Shown here: one piece after another, positions 15,829-25,834 of the stretch
Layout of the letters: every line of letters begins with the position of its first letter
How positions within the stretch are numbered: position 1 is the stretch's first letter
DNA from: Planctomycetaceae bacterium
GTDB lineage: Bacteria > Planctomycetota > UBA1135 > GCA-002686595
DNA length: 64,000 bases
Direction: 5' to 3'
Assembly: GCA_011525785.1 (NCBI GenBank)
Contig: WYBT01000049.1
Span: forward strand, 113,068-177,067
The notes under the pieces: model-generated
The model's input: only the letters and a program-made list of their open reading frames with translations
The model's database searches: none
What the model was told of the DNA's origin: nothing
Position numbers and translations under genes: made by a program

Positions 15829-17619
15829 TTACGGCAGGATCTGGAACTGGAGCGCGTTGCTCAAGCTGAGCGAGCCCGCGGGCAGGCCCGGGTCGCGGAA
15901 GGCGAACTGTGCATGCACGTTCGCGCCGATCGTCCAGCCGTGCGCAGCCATCGCCGCTGGCGTGAACCACTCCGAGCGCCAACCCGAGCAGTCGTTCGTG
16001 CCGAGCGCGCGCCCTTGCGTGCTGCGCGCGGGCAAGAAGCGCAGCGGCGAGCCGAGACACAGCGTGCCGCCGAAGAAGGGCGTTTGCCCCGTGGTGAAGC
16101 TCCACAGCAGCGCGCCCGTGCGCTGATTTCGTGCGCCCGTCGCGCTGACGCTGAAGGTGTAGTTGGTCGCTGGCGACGGAACACCGGAGCTGGTGATCGA
16201 GGGCGCGCAACCGAGCGAGTTCGTCGTCGCGCTGCAGTAGGTCTGCGGCACGGGCGCGTTGTGGCGCAGGTCCACAATGAACACGTCTCCGACGCCGTTC
16301 GTATCGCCGGCGACCAATGCGTCATAGTTGGAAAAAAACGCGATCGCCGAATTGTCTGCAGTGAAGTGGGGGTAAGCCGCGTCGTAAAACGACATGGATG
16401 TCGCTCCAGGCGAGCCCACGCGACGTGTGACGCCAAGCAACATATCGCGCACGAACAGATCCGGCTGGACGTTTCCAAACGGCGGTGCGAGCGACCCGGC
16501 GGAACTGAACACGACGTAGCGACCATCGCCCGAAACCGCTGCGGAGGCGGACCCCCAAGGCGCCGGTGCACCAACCGGATCCACGTCCACGAGTTCCGTG
16601 ATCTGAGCTAACCGGTCGCGTCGATACACGCGAGTGAGTGCTTGGCCCGCGGGGAGGCCGGAAACCATGTCGTCACCGTCATTGGTGAACACGATGAATC
16701 GTCCATCGTCGGAGATCGATGAGTAACGAGACATCCCCCACGACGAGCTGGTTCCGAACTGGCTAACGGAGGCAAGCTCGGTCACGCCGGTTTGAAGATC
16801 GTGGACGTAGATGTCTGGGAACCAGCCGTTGATGTCCAACGGTGAGAGATTCGTCGCCACCGAATCGAAGACAACGAAACGTCCGTCGCCAGAGATGCTC
16901 GCCTGTTGGGGAGCATCGCAGTACCAACCGGCGCAGAACGGAGGAGTACCCACGTTGGCAGGCACACCGGCGGAGTTCACGCTGGCCAAGCGAATCGTCC
17001 CGAGTTGACGGTCCTTGACGAACACATTTGCCGGGGAGGGGTTCGGCCCCGTGAACGTCCACGAGCCGGAGATGAAAGCGACGAACCTGCCGTCCGACGA
17101 CAGCGAGGCCGAGAAACTCCCCGCGTCACCTTGCTCGCCATTCGGACCCGTACTCACCCGCTCAAGAGTCCCTAGGGTGAAGTCACGTACGAACACATCC
17201 GAGCTCTGGTTCGTGTCTCCGCTGACAAGGTCAGGGGTCTCCGAGCTGAACGCCACGACAGACCCGTCAGCACTGATGGCCTCTGCGGCGGTGTAGATCT
17301 GCTGCGGAACGATCTGGCCGGACTCACTACGACTGACGATGTCCACGACGCCCGTACTGATCTCGCGTCGAACAACCTGAAATCCTGGAACGAACGGTGC
17401 GGGAATCTCTGTGAAAGCCGTCGACGGCGCCGTGAGGGCGATGTAGCGACCATCCGCACTCAGCCGCCCGAGAGAACTGGCAACGAATGGTTGACCTTGC
17501 GCAGAGACGCTCGCGCGAAAGATGACCTGCGCGGTTGCTCGCGATGCGACCACGCCCAGCACGACGATCGCGATGGATCGACGTGAAAACACCGCCAGCT
17601 TGGTTCGAATTGCACGCAT
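15829..17619 (-). CDS. Secreted TolB/PD40-type beta-propeller protein with Cys-bearing C-terminal module
   Basis: A 596-residue exported protein. After the signal peptide (MRAIRTKLAVFSRRSIAIVVLGVVASRATA) come about seven repeats of the form SxDGRxVxFxS...D(V/I)FVxD, for example SADGSVVAFSS, SSDGRFVAFIS, SGDGRFVVFDS and SGDGRYVVFSS. These are PD40-type propeller blades. The last about 150 residues form a separate module beginning TYCSATTNSLGCAPSI and containing two later Cys, of a kind seen at the C-terminus of many planctomycete exported proteins. The start lies 5 nt after the stop of the upstream propeller gene, so translation is probably coupled. GC content is clearly lower in the propeller than in the C-terminal module. 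Likely extracellular; ligand unknown. Confidence 0.85.
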   Translation of the reverse strand: MRAIRTKLAVFSRRSIAIVVLGVVASRATAQVIFRASVSAQGQPFVASSLGRLSADGRYIALTAPSTAFTEIPAPFVPGFQVVRREISTGVVDIVSRSESGQIVPQQIYTAAEAISADGSVVAFSSETPDLVSGDTNQSSDVFVRDFTLGTLERVSTGPNGEQGDAGSFSASLSSDGRFVAFISGSWTFTGPNPSPANVFVKDRQLGTIRLASVNSAGVPANVGTPPFCAGWYCDAPQQASISGDGRFVVFDSVATNLSPLDINGWFPDIYVHDLQTGVTELASVSQFGTSSSWGMSRYSSISDDGRFIVFTNDGDDMVSGLPAGQALTRVYRRDRLAQITELVDVDPVGAPAPWGSASAAVSGDGRYVVFSSAGSLAPPFGNVQPDLFVRDMLLGVTRRVGSPGATSMSFYDAAYPHFTADNSAIAFFSNYDALVAGDTNGVGDVFIVDLRHNAPVPQTYCSATTNSLGCAPSITSSGVPSPATNYTFSVSATGARNQRTGALLWSFTTGQTPFFGGTLCLGSPLRFLPARSTQGRALGTNDCSGWRSEWFTPAAMAAHGWTIGANVHAQFAFRDPGLPAGSLSLSNALQFQILP

Positions 17620-17624
17620 GGGAG

Positions 17625-19471
17625 TCAGTCCAGAGTGAGAAGCTGGAGATACCCCGTCGTCGCGTCGAGTTCGCCAAGACTGATGACGCGCTCGTAGCCG
17701 GCGACTACCGAGTCAATGCCTTGCGATGCTCCGAGCGGCGCCGGCCCCGGAGCGGAGGTGTTCAAGTCGATGTTCAAGTCGATCGACTTGGTCGCCAAGT
17801 CGATCACCACGATCCGGCCCCAGCGCGCTGGCGTGCCGGGAGGCAGAGGCGTCGAGTAGCTGGAATCGACGAGCCGAACAACTGCGTGAGCGCCGTCTCG
17901 GTCCAGTGCGACGTCAGATGGGACCCACCACGGCGTCAGGGTGTTGGGATCGGTCGCAGGCCCCAGATCGAACGCGGCAATGGCCGCAGGCCCGGGAGGC
18001 TGAAGCAGGTCGATGATGCACGCTCGCGCTACACCTCCGCCGCCTCCCGTCCGTCCCACGACCACTGCCTGCGTATCGGAAGCGACAACGGAGTCGGACA
18101 CAACGGCGGAACTCGCGAAGCGAAAGTTGAGCGGATCACATCCGGTGACGTATTCCACGACGGGCGTCTGATCGAGAGCCACGGTCAGGTCGAGAATCAG
18201 TGTGTTCCTGCGAGTGGTGACGATGGCCCGCGCGCCATTGGGGGTTATAGCCAGATCGTGGGCTCGCGACGGTCCCAGCGTGGGGTTGGGATCGAATCGA
18301 ACCGTAGTCGGGTTCGTGGCGCCTGCGTTCGCGGCCAGCAAGTCGACGACCACTAGACGCCAGCGCGCGTTGTCGGGGCTGCCAGCCTGGTTGGCATTCA
18401 GCCGGTCGGCCTCATTGGTCAAGTCCTTGCCGATCACCACCGCCCGCGCGTTCGACGCCTCCACGCTGTCGATCGTCACGCGATTGAGCGGATTCACTAC
18501 GAACCCCGGGTGCGGGAACTGCGCGTGGTTGACACTCGCGTAGAGCTGCGTCGGTACGGAGAGGCGCAGGTTGTAGACACCGATCACGCCGTGCCCGCTG
18601 ACCACTCCGTAACGCCCGTTCGGTGAGGTCGTCACGTCGTGCAGCAGTTCGTCCGCTAGTGCGGTACAAGAGTTCACGGCCGCCGGATCGCACGAGAACC
18701 CGAACGTGTGCAGGTCGTACGCGTTGGGAATCGTCGGGTGTGGCGTCGTTAGGTTCGCGATGCCGACAGCGCCGTAGGAGCTCCAGTTCACGTTCGGGTC
18801 GGTGAAATAGGGCGTGCGGCTGTTGACGATTCCGATCAACTTCGTCCCGCCCACCGCCAGCGCATCCGACAGCGCCTGGGTCGAGCGCTTGGCCAGCGGA
18901 ACCGCGGTGATATACGGCCCGTACGTGTTGGTCCAGGTCTGGAACCCCGTACTCAAGTCGTAGAGCTTCATGCCGTAGAAGCCCGAGACGACTGTGAGGG
19001 GCTCACCGCCGAGCGGCGCGTATAGAACCTCCAAGTCCGTCGCCGGCAGGAACAGCTCGGTGCGAACGTGGGCCGGTCCACCAACCGCGGCAAGATTGAC
19101 GAACTCGATTTTGCCGGACGAGAGCTCGCCCGAGATCGCTACCGCGCGATCGTCGAGCACCGCGACATAATCCTGCCCCTGCTCCGTCGCGTCCGATTCG
19201 ATGTTCAGCGCCAGCGAACCCGTCTGCATGTCCACCACGGAGAACTTGCCGGCGGCCGGTTCGAGGCTCAGCCGACAGGTGCGCAACAGGGCATAGCGCT
19301 CTTTCTCGTCGAGCTCGAGATCTACCGGGCGGTAGCTCACCGACACGTTGCGATCGAGGACCGTCTGGGCGGTGCTAGGCGTGGCGAAACTAAGCGCAGC
19401 GGCTAGCGCCGCGAGTGCGTGCGAGTGCGTGCGAGTGCGTGCGAGTGCGTGCGAGTGCGTGCGAGTGTCAT
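17625..19471 (-). CDS. Secreted YVTN-like beta-propeller protein, out of frame at a 10-bp repeat
   Basis: The intact frame runs from 17625 to beyond 19346 and encodes a large propeller-like protein (SPNGRYGVVSGHGVIGVYNL, ITPNGARAIVTTRRNTLIL and similar blades, about 570 residues). Upstream of 19346 the same frame continues into an ideal signal peptide end, LAALAAALSFATPSTAQT, but has no start codon. The only ATG with a Shine-Dalgarno (AAAGGA, 6 nt before ATG) is at 19471 and is one frame off. Between them sit 5.7 copies of a 10-bp repeat. Six or three full units would join ATG and signal peptide in frame; the present five do not. So the gene is OFF in this sequence, or one unit was lost in assembly. 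The next propeller gene follows after 5 nt. The 19346 GTG would give a protein without signal peptide and is unlikely to be the true start. Confidence 0.75.
19411..19467. repeat. 10-bp tandem repeat (5.7 copies) in a signal-peptide coding region
   Basis: Five perfect copies of GCGAGTGCGT (plus strand) run from 19411 to 19460, followed by a partial GCGAGTG to 19467. On the coding strand the array begins right after ATGACA and ends at the hydrophobic core of the signal peptide. The unit length is not a multiple of three, so each gain or loss shifts frame. Translated, the array gives an Arg/Thr/His-rich n-region, compatible with a signal peptide in any copy number divisible by three. Confidence 0.95.
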
Positions 19472-19775
19472 GTTCGATCCTTTGCGGAAAGGAAGTCCCC
19501 TCGCGCGAGTGCGAGAGACTTTGCTGCCGTCTCTGAAGCTACCCCCATCCGCCGGATCCAGCAACGACGTCCGCCGGAGTAGCGCCGCGGGGCGACCCCG
19601 CGCAGTTCGGACAACCCAGGCGGGCGCGCTGTTTCTGCGGCGCCGCCGACCAAGAGTCAGCAGGGTGGCGCCAATGGACGAAAGCCCCCACAACGGGGGC
19701 GACTCCCGCGTCGGCCTTGTCGCGAGCGCTTTCGATGCGATCGGAAGCCCAGCCGACGAACGGCGACCGATCAAC
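19472..19775. other. Intergenic region upstream of the propeller operon
   Basis: This 304-nt spacer lies between the cyclase gene stop and the propeller-gene ATG, all on the minus strand. It holds a good ribosome binding site (AAAGGA, 6 nt before the ATG at 19471), a GC hairpin (19684-19700), and no convincing open frame. The propeller operon promoter must lie here, but I see no confident -35/-10 pair. Confidence 0.5.
19681..19700 (-). terminator. Possible terminator of the cyclase-family gene
   Basis: On the minus strand GCCCCC, a 5-nt loop and GGGGGC form a perfect 6-bp stem, followed by only TTT. It lies 76 nt after the cyclase stop. The short U-tract makes it a weak candidate. Confidence 0.4.
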
Positions 19776-20576
19776 TCACGGCAAAATCGCAAACACTCGC
19801 GCGGGCGCCGTGGCGCCGCCGCGCAGCTTGAGCGGAGCGGCGATCAGCGTCGCACCGCGCGCGGGCAGCGCCGCGAGTCCGGCGAGATTGCCGAGCACGG
19901 CGATATCGGCCGCCGCGAGCACACGGGACGCAGCCTGCTCGTTGCCCAGCCCGCCGTCGATATCGGGCGCGTCGATGCCGACGAGCTCGACTCGCCGCGC
20001 GGCGAGTTCGCGCGCGAGCGTGGGCTCGAGGCCCGGATGGTGCGCGCGCTGGTCCTGGCCCAGGCCGAAGTAGCGCTCGCGCGTCGACCAGCGTCCGTCC
20101 CAACCCGTGCGCACCAGCACCGCCGAGCCGGGTTGGATGCGGCCGTTGCGGCGCTCGTGCAGGCGCAGGTCTTCGACGGTTGCGAGGTAGGTGCGGTCGC
20201 GGTCGGCCGAGCGCGCCACGTCGATCACGCGCGCCGGGCCGATCCAGCGCGCGGGCTCGAACTCGTCGAGCGCGCGCCGTCCCTCGGCGAAGGTCAGCGG
20301 CGCCTGGAAGTACGCGCCGGCGCGGTCGGGGCTGTCGAGCCGACTGGCGAGCCACCAGCGCTCGCCCGCCGGCGCGGGGGTCTTGATCAACTCGAAGGGC
20401 GCGACGCCTTCGCGGGTCGGCGCGCTGGCGTCCAACGCGTGGCTGAGATCGACCAGCTTGGTCTCATCCAGGCTGGGCGCGGACACGCACGAGACGAGCG
20501 AGAGCAGTGCGAAGGCCGACACCCGTGCTGCGCGCTCCAGGCGCGGTCGGATCAAGCTCGAGTTCCTCTGTTGCAT
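19776..20576 (-). CDS. Cyclase/kynurenine-formamidase-family lipoprotein, metal motif degenerate
   Basis: A 266-residue protein of the cyclase (kynurenine formamidase-like) family. It begins MQQRNSSLIRPRLERAARVS followed by a hydrophobic stretch and lipobox LVSC, so it is a predicted lipoprotein. Family features include VDLSHALDASAPTREGVAPF near the start, GSAVLVRTGWDGRW, HHPGLEPTLARELAARRV and VGIDAPDIDGG. The metal-binding and catalytic signature HxGTHxDxPxH, however, reads DRAGAYFQAPLT at the equivalent place, so the usual His and Asp ligands are missing. It is probably a non-hydrolytic member or uses another mechanism. It is divergent from the Rieske gene, with 57 nt between them. Confidence 0.8.
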   Translation of the reverse strand: MQQRNSSLIRPRLERAARVSAFALLSLVSCVSAPSLDETKLVDLSHALDASAPTREGVAPFELIKTPAPAGERWWLASRLDSPDRAGAYFQAPLTFAEGRRALDEFEPARWIGPARVIDVARSADRDRTYLATVEDLRLHERRNGRIQPGSAVLVRTGWDGRWSTRERYFGLGQDQRAHHPGLEPTLARELAARRVELVGIDAPDIDGGLGNEQAASRVLAAADIAVLGNLAGLAALPARGATLIAAPLKLRGGATAPARVFAILP

Positions 20577-20633
20577 CTCACTCGCTACGGTACTGCGCAC
20601 GCCCCGCCCGATCGAACCCATCGCATCCGCCCC

Positions 20634-20966
20634 ATGGAAACCGCCGCCGCCAGCGCGCTCGTCCGCCTCGAACAGATCCCGCTCGACCGCGGTGTCGCGC
20701 TCGAGATCGGGCGGACCAGCGTGGCACTGTTCCGCGTGGGCGACGAGTTGCACGCGCTCGACGACATGTGCCCGCACTCCGGCGGCCCGCTCTCGGAGGG
20801 CCCGCTCGAGGACGGCTGCGTGAGCTGCCCGTGGCACGGCGCGCGCTTCGAACTCTCGAGCGGCCGCAGCGTGGGCGAGTTCACGTGCCGCGACGTGCGC
20901 CGCCACAACGCGCGCCGCGTGGACGAGCACAGTTTCGAAATCACGCTCGCGCCGCGCACGCGCTGA
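20634..20966 (+). CDS. Rieske [2Fe-2S] ferredoxin
   Basis: A small soluble Rieske protein of 110 residues. The cluster ligands are C46 and H48 (CPHSGGPL) and C65 and H68 (CPWHGARFEL), in the expected order and spacing. This size and shape match Rieske ferredoxins that pass electrons to oxygenases or act in nitrite-reductase-small-subunit-like roles, rather than membrane bc1 subunits, as there is no anchor. Neighbours (cyclase-family lipoprotein, citrate synthase) do not reveal a partner. The ATG at 20634 is the first in a frame that is otherwise antisense to the cyclase gene upstream. Confidence 0.92.
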   Translation: METAAASALVRLEQIPLDRGVALEIGRTSVALFRVGDELHALDDMCPHSGGPLSEGPLEDGCVSCPWHGARFELSSGRSVGEFTCRDVRRHNARRVDEHSFEITLAPRTR

Positions 20967-20992
20967 ACACGCGCGCGGCGCCTGGCCGGCCC

Positions 20993-22282
<1,290 letters not shown>

Positions 22283-22554
22283 GATCGCGGTCGGGGCGTG
22301 GGCGCGACGGGCGCCCGAGGGCGCGAAGTACGGGCTGGGGCTTCGCCGAGAGGCGAAGGTCGAACGCGGAGTGTAGCCCAGCGCCGCAGGCCGGCTCCAC
22401 AGCGAGCCGCAGGCATTGTGGGCGAACCCGATCGACGGTCGGGAGCGAGCCCTGCCGCGTGCGCGACGTCGGCCGACTGCTTGTGCTCCCCGGCGCCGCC
22501 TTTAGGATCGGTGCGTTTGCGCTCGAAGTACTCGCGTTCGCGAGCGCCTCCCCC

Positions 22555-23241
22555 ATGGTCAAGAAGCTCAAAGTCGTCGCCGTCCTTCCCGCCTACAACC
22601 TCGAGAAGGGCATCGCCGCCATCGTCGAGCGCACCCGGCCGTTCGTCGACCACGTGATCGTCACCGCCGACGCCTCCAAGGACGGAACCGCCGCTGCCGC
22701 GCGCGCCGCCGGGGCGATCGTCCCCGAGCCCGAGATGACGCGCGGCAAGGGCTTCGCCCTGATCAAGGGCGTGAACGCCGCCAAGGAGCTCGCGCCGGAC
22801 ATCGTGATCGTGATGGACTCCGACGGTCAGCACCTGCCCGAGGAAATTCCGGTGCTGCTGGCGCCTTTCCAGGACGGCGCGGTCGACATGGTCGTCGGAT
22901 CCCGCATGCTCGGGACGCTGCGCACCTCGACCATCAACAAGTTCGGCAACTGGGGCCTCAAGTGCATCTCGTTCGCGGTGACTTGGCGCTGGCTCACCGA
23001 CACCGAGTCGGGCTTCCGCGCCTTCAAGGCGAACAAGTTGTTCCAACTCAAGCTCTCTTCGCGCGGCTACGAGATCGAGAGCGAGCTCCTGCTGCGCTCG
23101 CTGCACGCCGGCTTCAAGGTCAAGGAAGTGCCGATCCACGTGCCCTTCGCCGTGCCGGGCGTGACCGTCTGGGACGGCTTCAAGGTCGGCTGGTACAAGC
23201 TCAAGAACGGCGCGAAGCTGCGCCTGGGAATGGAACTGTAG
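22555..23241 (+). CDS. DPM-like family 2 glycosyltransferase
   Basis: A 228-residue GT-A enzyme resembling dolichyl-phosphate mannose synthase. The nucleotide-binding start is VVAVLPAYNLEKGIAAIV, then TADASKDGTA and the metal-binding VMDSDGQHLPEE. The segment TDTESGFRAFKANKL is typical of polyprenyl-phosphate sugar synthases. No C-terminal membrane domain is present. It probably loads a sugar on a polyprenyl phosphate for later transfer. The ATG at 22555 is preferred since the fold starts six residues later. A TAGGAT box at 22503-22508 may be its -10. It leads a three-gene plus-strand cluster with a nucleotide-sugar dehydrogenase and an epimerase. Confidence 0.88.
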   Translation: MVKKLKVVAVLPAYNLEKGIAAIVERTRPFVDHVIVTADASKDGTAAAARAAGAIVPEPEMTRGKGFALIKGVNAAKELAPDIVIVMDSDGQHLPEEIPVLLAPFQDGAVDMVVGSRMLGTLRTSTINKFGNWGLKCISFAVTWRWLTDTESGFRAFKANKLFQLKLSSRGYEIESELLLRSLHAGFKVKEVPIHVPFAVPGVTVWDGFKVGWYKLKNGAKLRLGMEL

Positions 23242-23297
23242 AGCGGCCGATCGCCGCGCGTTTGCGCTCCCCCACCTCCTTCTCGCGACACACCAAC

Positions 23298-24812
23298 TTG
23301 GACTACTCGAAGATCGAACAGCTCGCGCGCGCTGCGCGGGGTCAGGGACAACAGGTCGTGCTGGTGCTCGGCCTGGGCTTCGTCGGCACCGCCGTGGCGG
23401 GCAACCTCGCGCGCGCCGAGCAGAACGGCCGGCGACTGTTCTTCGTGATCGGCCTGGACCGCGACGACGCCGCGGGACGCGAGAAGGCCGGCGCACTCGA
23501 CGTCGGTCGCTCGCCGACCTACGCCAACGACCCCAGTCTCGAGCGCGTGATCCGCGAGGCGTGTCTGGACTCGAAGAACCTGGTGGGCGGCGTCGATCCG
23601 CGCCTGATCGGGCTCGCCGACGTGGTGGTCTCGTGCATCAACCTCGACGTGCAGCGCGAGGCCGGTCAGACCGAGAAGCTGGTCGTCCCGACGGAAGGCT
23701 ACGCCGCAGCGATGCGCATGGTCGGCCAGCACATGCGCCCGGGCACGCTCGTCACGGTCGAGAGCACGCTGCCGATGGGCACCTGCGACCGCGTGCTGTA
23801 CCCCGCGCTGTGCGAGGGCCAGGCGAAGCAGGGCGTCGACGTCGCAGCGAAGCCGCCCAAGCTCGCCTACTGCTACGAGCGCGTGATGCCCGGCCCCGAC
23901 TACCTCGACTCGGTGAACAACTTCTGGCGCGCGTACGCGGGAGTCGACTCCGCGAGCGCCGACGCCGCGCGCGATTTCCTCGCGCTGTACGTCAACACCG
24001 CGCAGTTCCCGCTGTGGCGCCACAAGTCCACGCGCGCGGCCGAGATGGCCAAGCTGCTCGAGAACAGCTACCGCGCCACGAACATCGCCTTCATCGAGGA
24101 GTGGTCGAAGCTCGCCGAGGGCGCAGGCGTCGACCTGTTCGACGTGATCAAGTCGGTGCGCGTGCGCAAGGGCACGCACGACAACATGATGCTGCCCGGC
24201 CTGGGCGTGGGCGGCTACTGCCTGACGAAGGACGCGCTGCTGGCCGCGTACGGCGCCGAGAAGTTGCTCGGAATCCCGGCCGAAATGCCCTTCTCGCGGC
24301 GCGCGATCCTGACCAACGAGCGCATGCCGCTGCGCGCGGTCGAGTGGATCGAGCGGCACTTCGGCGGGCGCCTCGCGGGCCTCAAGGCCGCCATCGTCGG
24401 CGTGACCTACCGCCCGGGCGTCAACGACACGCGCAGCACCCCGAGCGAGATCGTGGCGCGCGCGCTGCGCGAACGCGGCTGCGAGGTCGCGGCCTACGAC
24501 CCGCTGGTCACGCACTGGGACGAGCTGCCGCAGGTCGCCGTCACGCAAGATCCCGCCGCGGCGGTTCGCGGCGCGAAGATCGTCGTGATCTGCCTGCCCG
24601 ACCCGCTCTACCGGCCGTTCCTTGCGGACCTCTTGAAGAAGGAACTCGGCCCCGGCGCGATCGTAGTCGACCCCTGGAACATGGTCGTCGACGCCTGCGC
24701 GAGCGACTTCGCCGCGCGCGGCATCGCACTCGCGGTCTACGGTCGCGGCGACTATCCGAAGGCTGCGCCGAGCGCCGCCCCGAGCACAGCAGCGCACGCA
24801 GCCAAGGCCTGA
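23298..24812 (+). CDS. UDP-glucose/GDP-mannose dehydrogenase family protein
   Basis: A nucleotide-sugar 6-dehydrogenase of about 504 residues, converting an NDP-hexose to the uronic acid with two NAD+. The Rossmann fold begins VVLVLGLGFVGTAVAGNL. The central domain has AEMAKLLENSYRATNIAFIE, and the catalytic Cys is in LGVGGYCLTKDALL. A C-terminal NDP-binding domain carries VGVTYRPGVNDTRSTPS. No ATG or GTG fits; a TTG at 23298, just before DYSKIEQLARA, is the best start. It follows the GT2 gene by 56 nt and the epimerase starts 3 nt after its stop. Substrate (UDP-Glc, UDP-GlcNAc or GDP-Man) is not decidable. Confidence 0.88.
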   Translation: MDYSKIEQLARAARGQGQQVVLVLGLGFVGTAVAGNLARAEQNGRRLFFVIGLDRDDAAGREKAGALDVGRSPTYANDPSLERVIREACLDSKNLVGGVDPRLIGLADVVVSCINLDVQREAGQTEKLVVPTEGYAAAMRMVGQHMRPGTLVTVESTLPMGTCDRVLYPALCEGQAKQGVDVAAKPPKLAYCYERVMPGPDYLDSVNNFWRAYAGVDSASADAARDFLALYVNTAQFPLWRHKSTRAAEMAKLLENSYRATNIAFIEEWSKLAEGAGVDLFDVIKSVRVRKGTHDNMMLPGLGVGGYCLTKDALLAAYGAEKLLGIPAEMPFSRRAILTNERMPLRAVEWIERHFGGRLAGLKAAIVGVTYRPGVNDTRSTPSEIVARALRERGCEVAAYDPLVTHWDELPQVAVTQDPAAAVRGAKIVVICLPDPLYRPFLADLLKKELGPGAIVVDPWNMVVDACASDFAARGIALAVYGRGDYPKAAPSAAPSTAAHAAKA

Positions 24813-24815
24813 GCC

Positions 24816-25778
24816 ATGCGCATTCTCGTCACTGGCGGCGCGGGCGTGATCGGCTTCGAGCTCGTGCGCGCGCTCCTGCAACGCGGACATGAACTCGTCG
24901 CGCTCGACAGCGGCATCAAGGGCGGCTTCGAGGACCTCGAGCGCCTCGCCGCGGCGAGCGCGGGCAAGCTGCGCGCCGTGCGCGGCGACTTCGCGCGCGA
25001 ACCCAAACTGCTGGATGGGACCTTCGACGCGATCTTCCACCTCGCGGCGATCGTCGGCGTGCGCTACGTGACCGACCATCCCTACGAGACGATGGCCGTG
25101 AACATGCGCACGACGCTGGCGGTGCTGGACCACGCCATCGCGACGCGCAGCAAGGCCGTGTTCTTCGCCTCGTCGAGCGAGAACTACGCCGCTGGCGTCG
25201 ACCGCGGCTACGTGAGCGTCCCGACGCCCGAGAACGTCGTGCTCACGATCGACGACGTGGCGCTGCCGCGCTGGAGCTACGCGGCGAGCAAGATCGCCGG
25301 CGAATCGGCGCTGTTCGGCGCCGCGCGCCTGGGCGGGTTCGCGCCGGTCGTGGTGCGCTTCCACAACGTCTACGGCCCGCGCATGGGCCCCACGCACGTC
25401 ATCCCCGAGTTCCTCGAGCGGGTGCGCCAGCGCGCCGATCCGTTCCCCGTGTACGGTCCCGAGCAGACGCGCTCGTTCCTGTACGCCGAGGACTGCGGCC
25501 GCGCGCTCGCCACGGTGCTCGACGCCGTGCTCGACGGCCGCATGGCGCAGGGCGGCCTGATCAACATCGGCTCGTCGCTCGAGACGCGCATCGAGGACCT
25601 CGCGCAGACCGTCTTCGACGTCACCGGCTTCCACCCGCGCGTCGACGCACGCCCCGCGCCGCCGGGCTCGGTCGCGCGCCGCGTGCCGGACACTTCCAAG
25701 CTCAACGCACTGGGCTTCCGGCCCTCGACAGCGTTGCTCGACGGCATTCGCGCCTGCTGGACGGCGCACCGCCAATAG
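24816..25778 (+). CDS. NAD-dependent epimerase/dehydratase
   Basis: An extended short-chain dehydrogenase of 320 residues acting on nucleotide sugars. It shows the glycine motif LVTGGAGVIGFELV, the Ser region FFASSSENY, and the catalytic YxxxK in WSYAASKIAGESA, followed by VVRFHNVYGPRMGPTHVIP and TRSFLYAEDCGRA. This pattern fits GalE-like, uronate 4-epimerase or decarboxylase enzymes. The gene starts 3 nt after the dehydrogenase stop, so a uronic-acid derivative of that product is its likely substrate (inference from context). Confidence 0.88.
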   Translation: MRILVTGGAGVIGFELVRALLQRGHELVALDSGIKGGFEDLERLAAASAGKLRAVRGDFAREPKLLDGTFDAIFHLAAIVGVRYVTDHPYETMAVNMRTTLAVLDHAIATRSKAVFFASSSENYAAGVDRGYVSVPTPENVVLTIDDVALPRWSYAASKIAGESALFGAARLGGFAPVVVRFHNVYGPRMGPTHVIPEFLERVRQRADPFPVYGPEQTRSFLYAEDCGRALATVLDAVLDGRMAQGGLINIGSSLETRIEDLAQTVFDVTGFHPRVDARPAPPGSVARRVPDTSKLNALGFRPSTALLDGIRACWTAHRQ

Positions 25779-25834
25779 AACTCTCGCGCAGGAGCAACGC
25801 ACACGGCCGCAGCGCCGCCGCTGTCGGGCGCGAC

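Noticed and set aside
19411..19467. Tandem repeat considered as a CRISPR-like array or minisatellite
   Set aside because: Unit is 10 bp with no spacers and no cas genes; its position in a signal peptide explains it better as a coding repeat.
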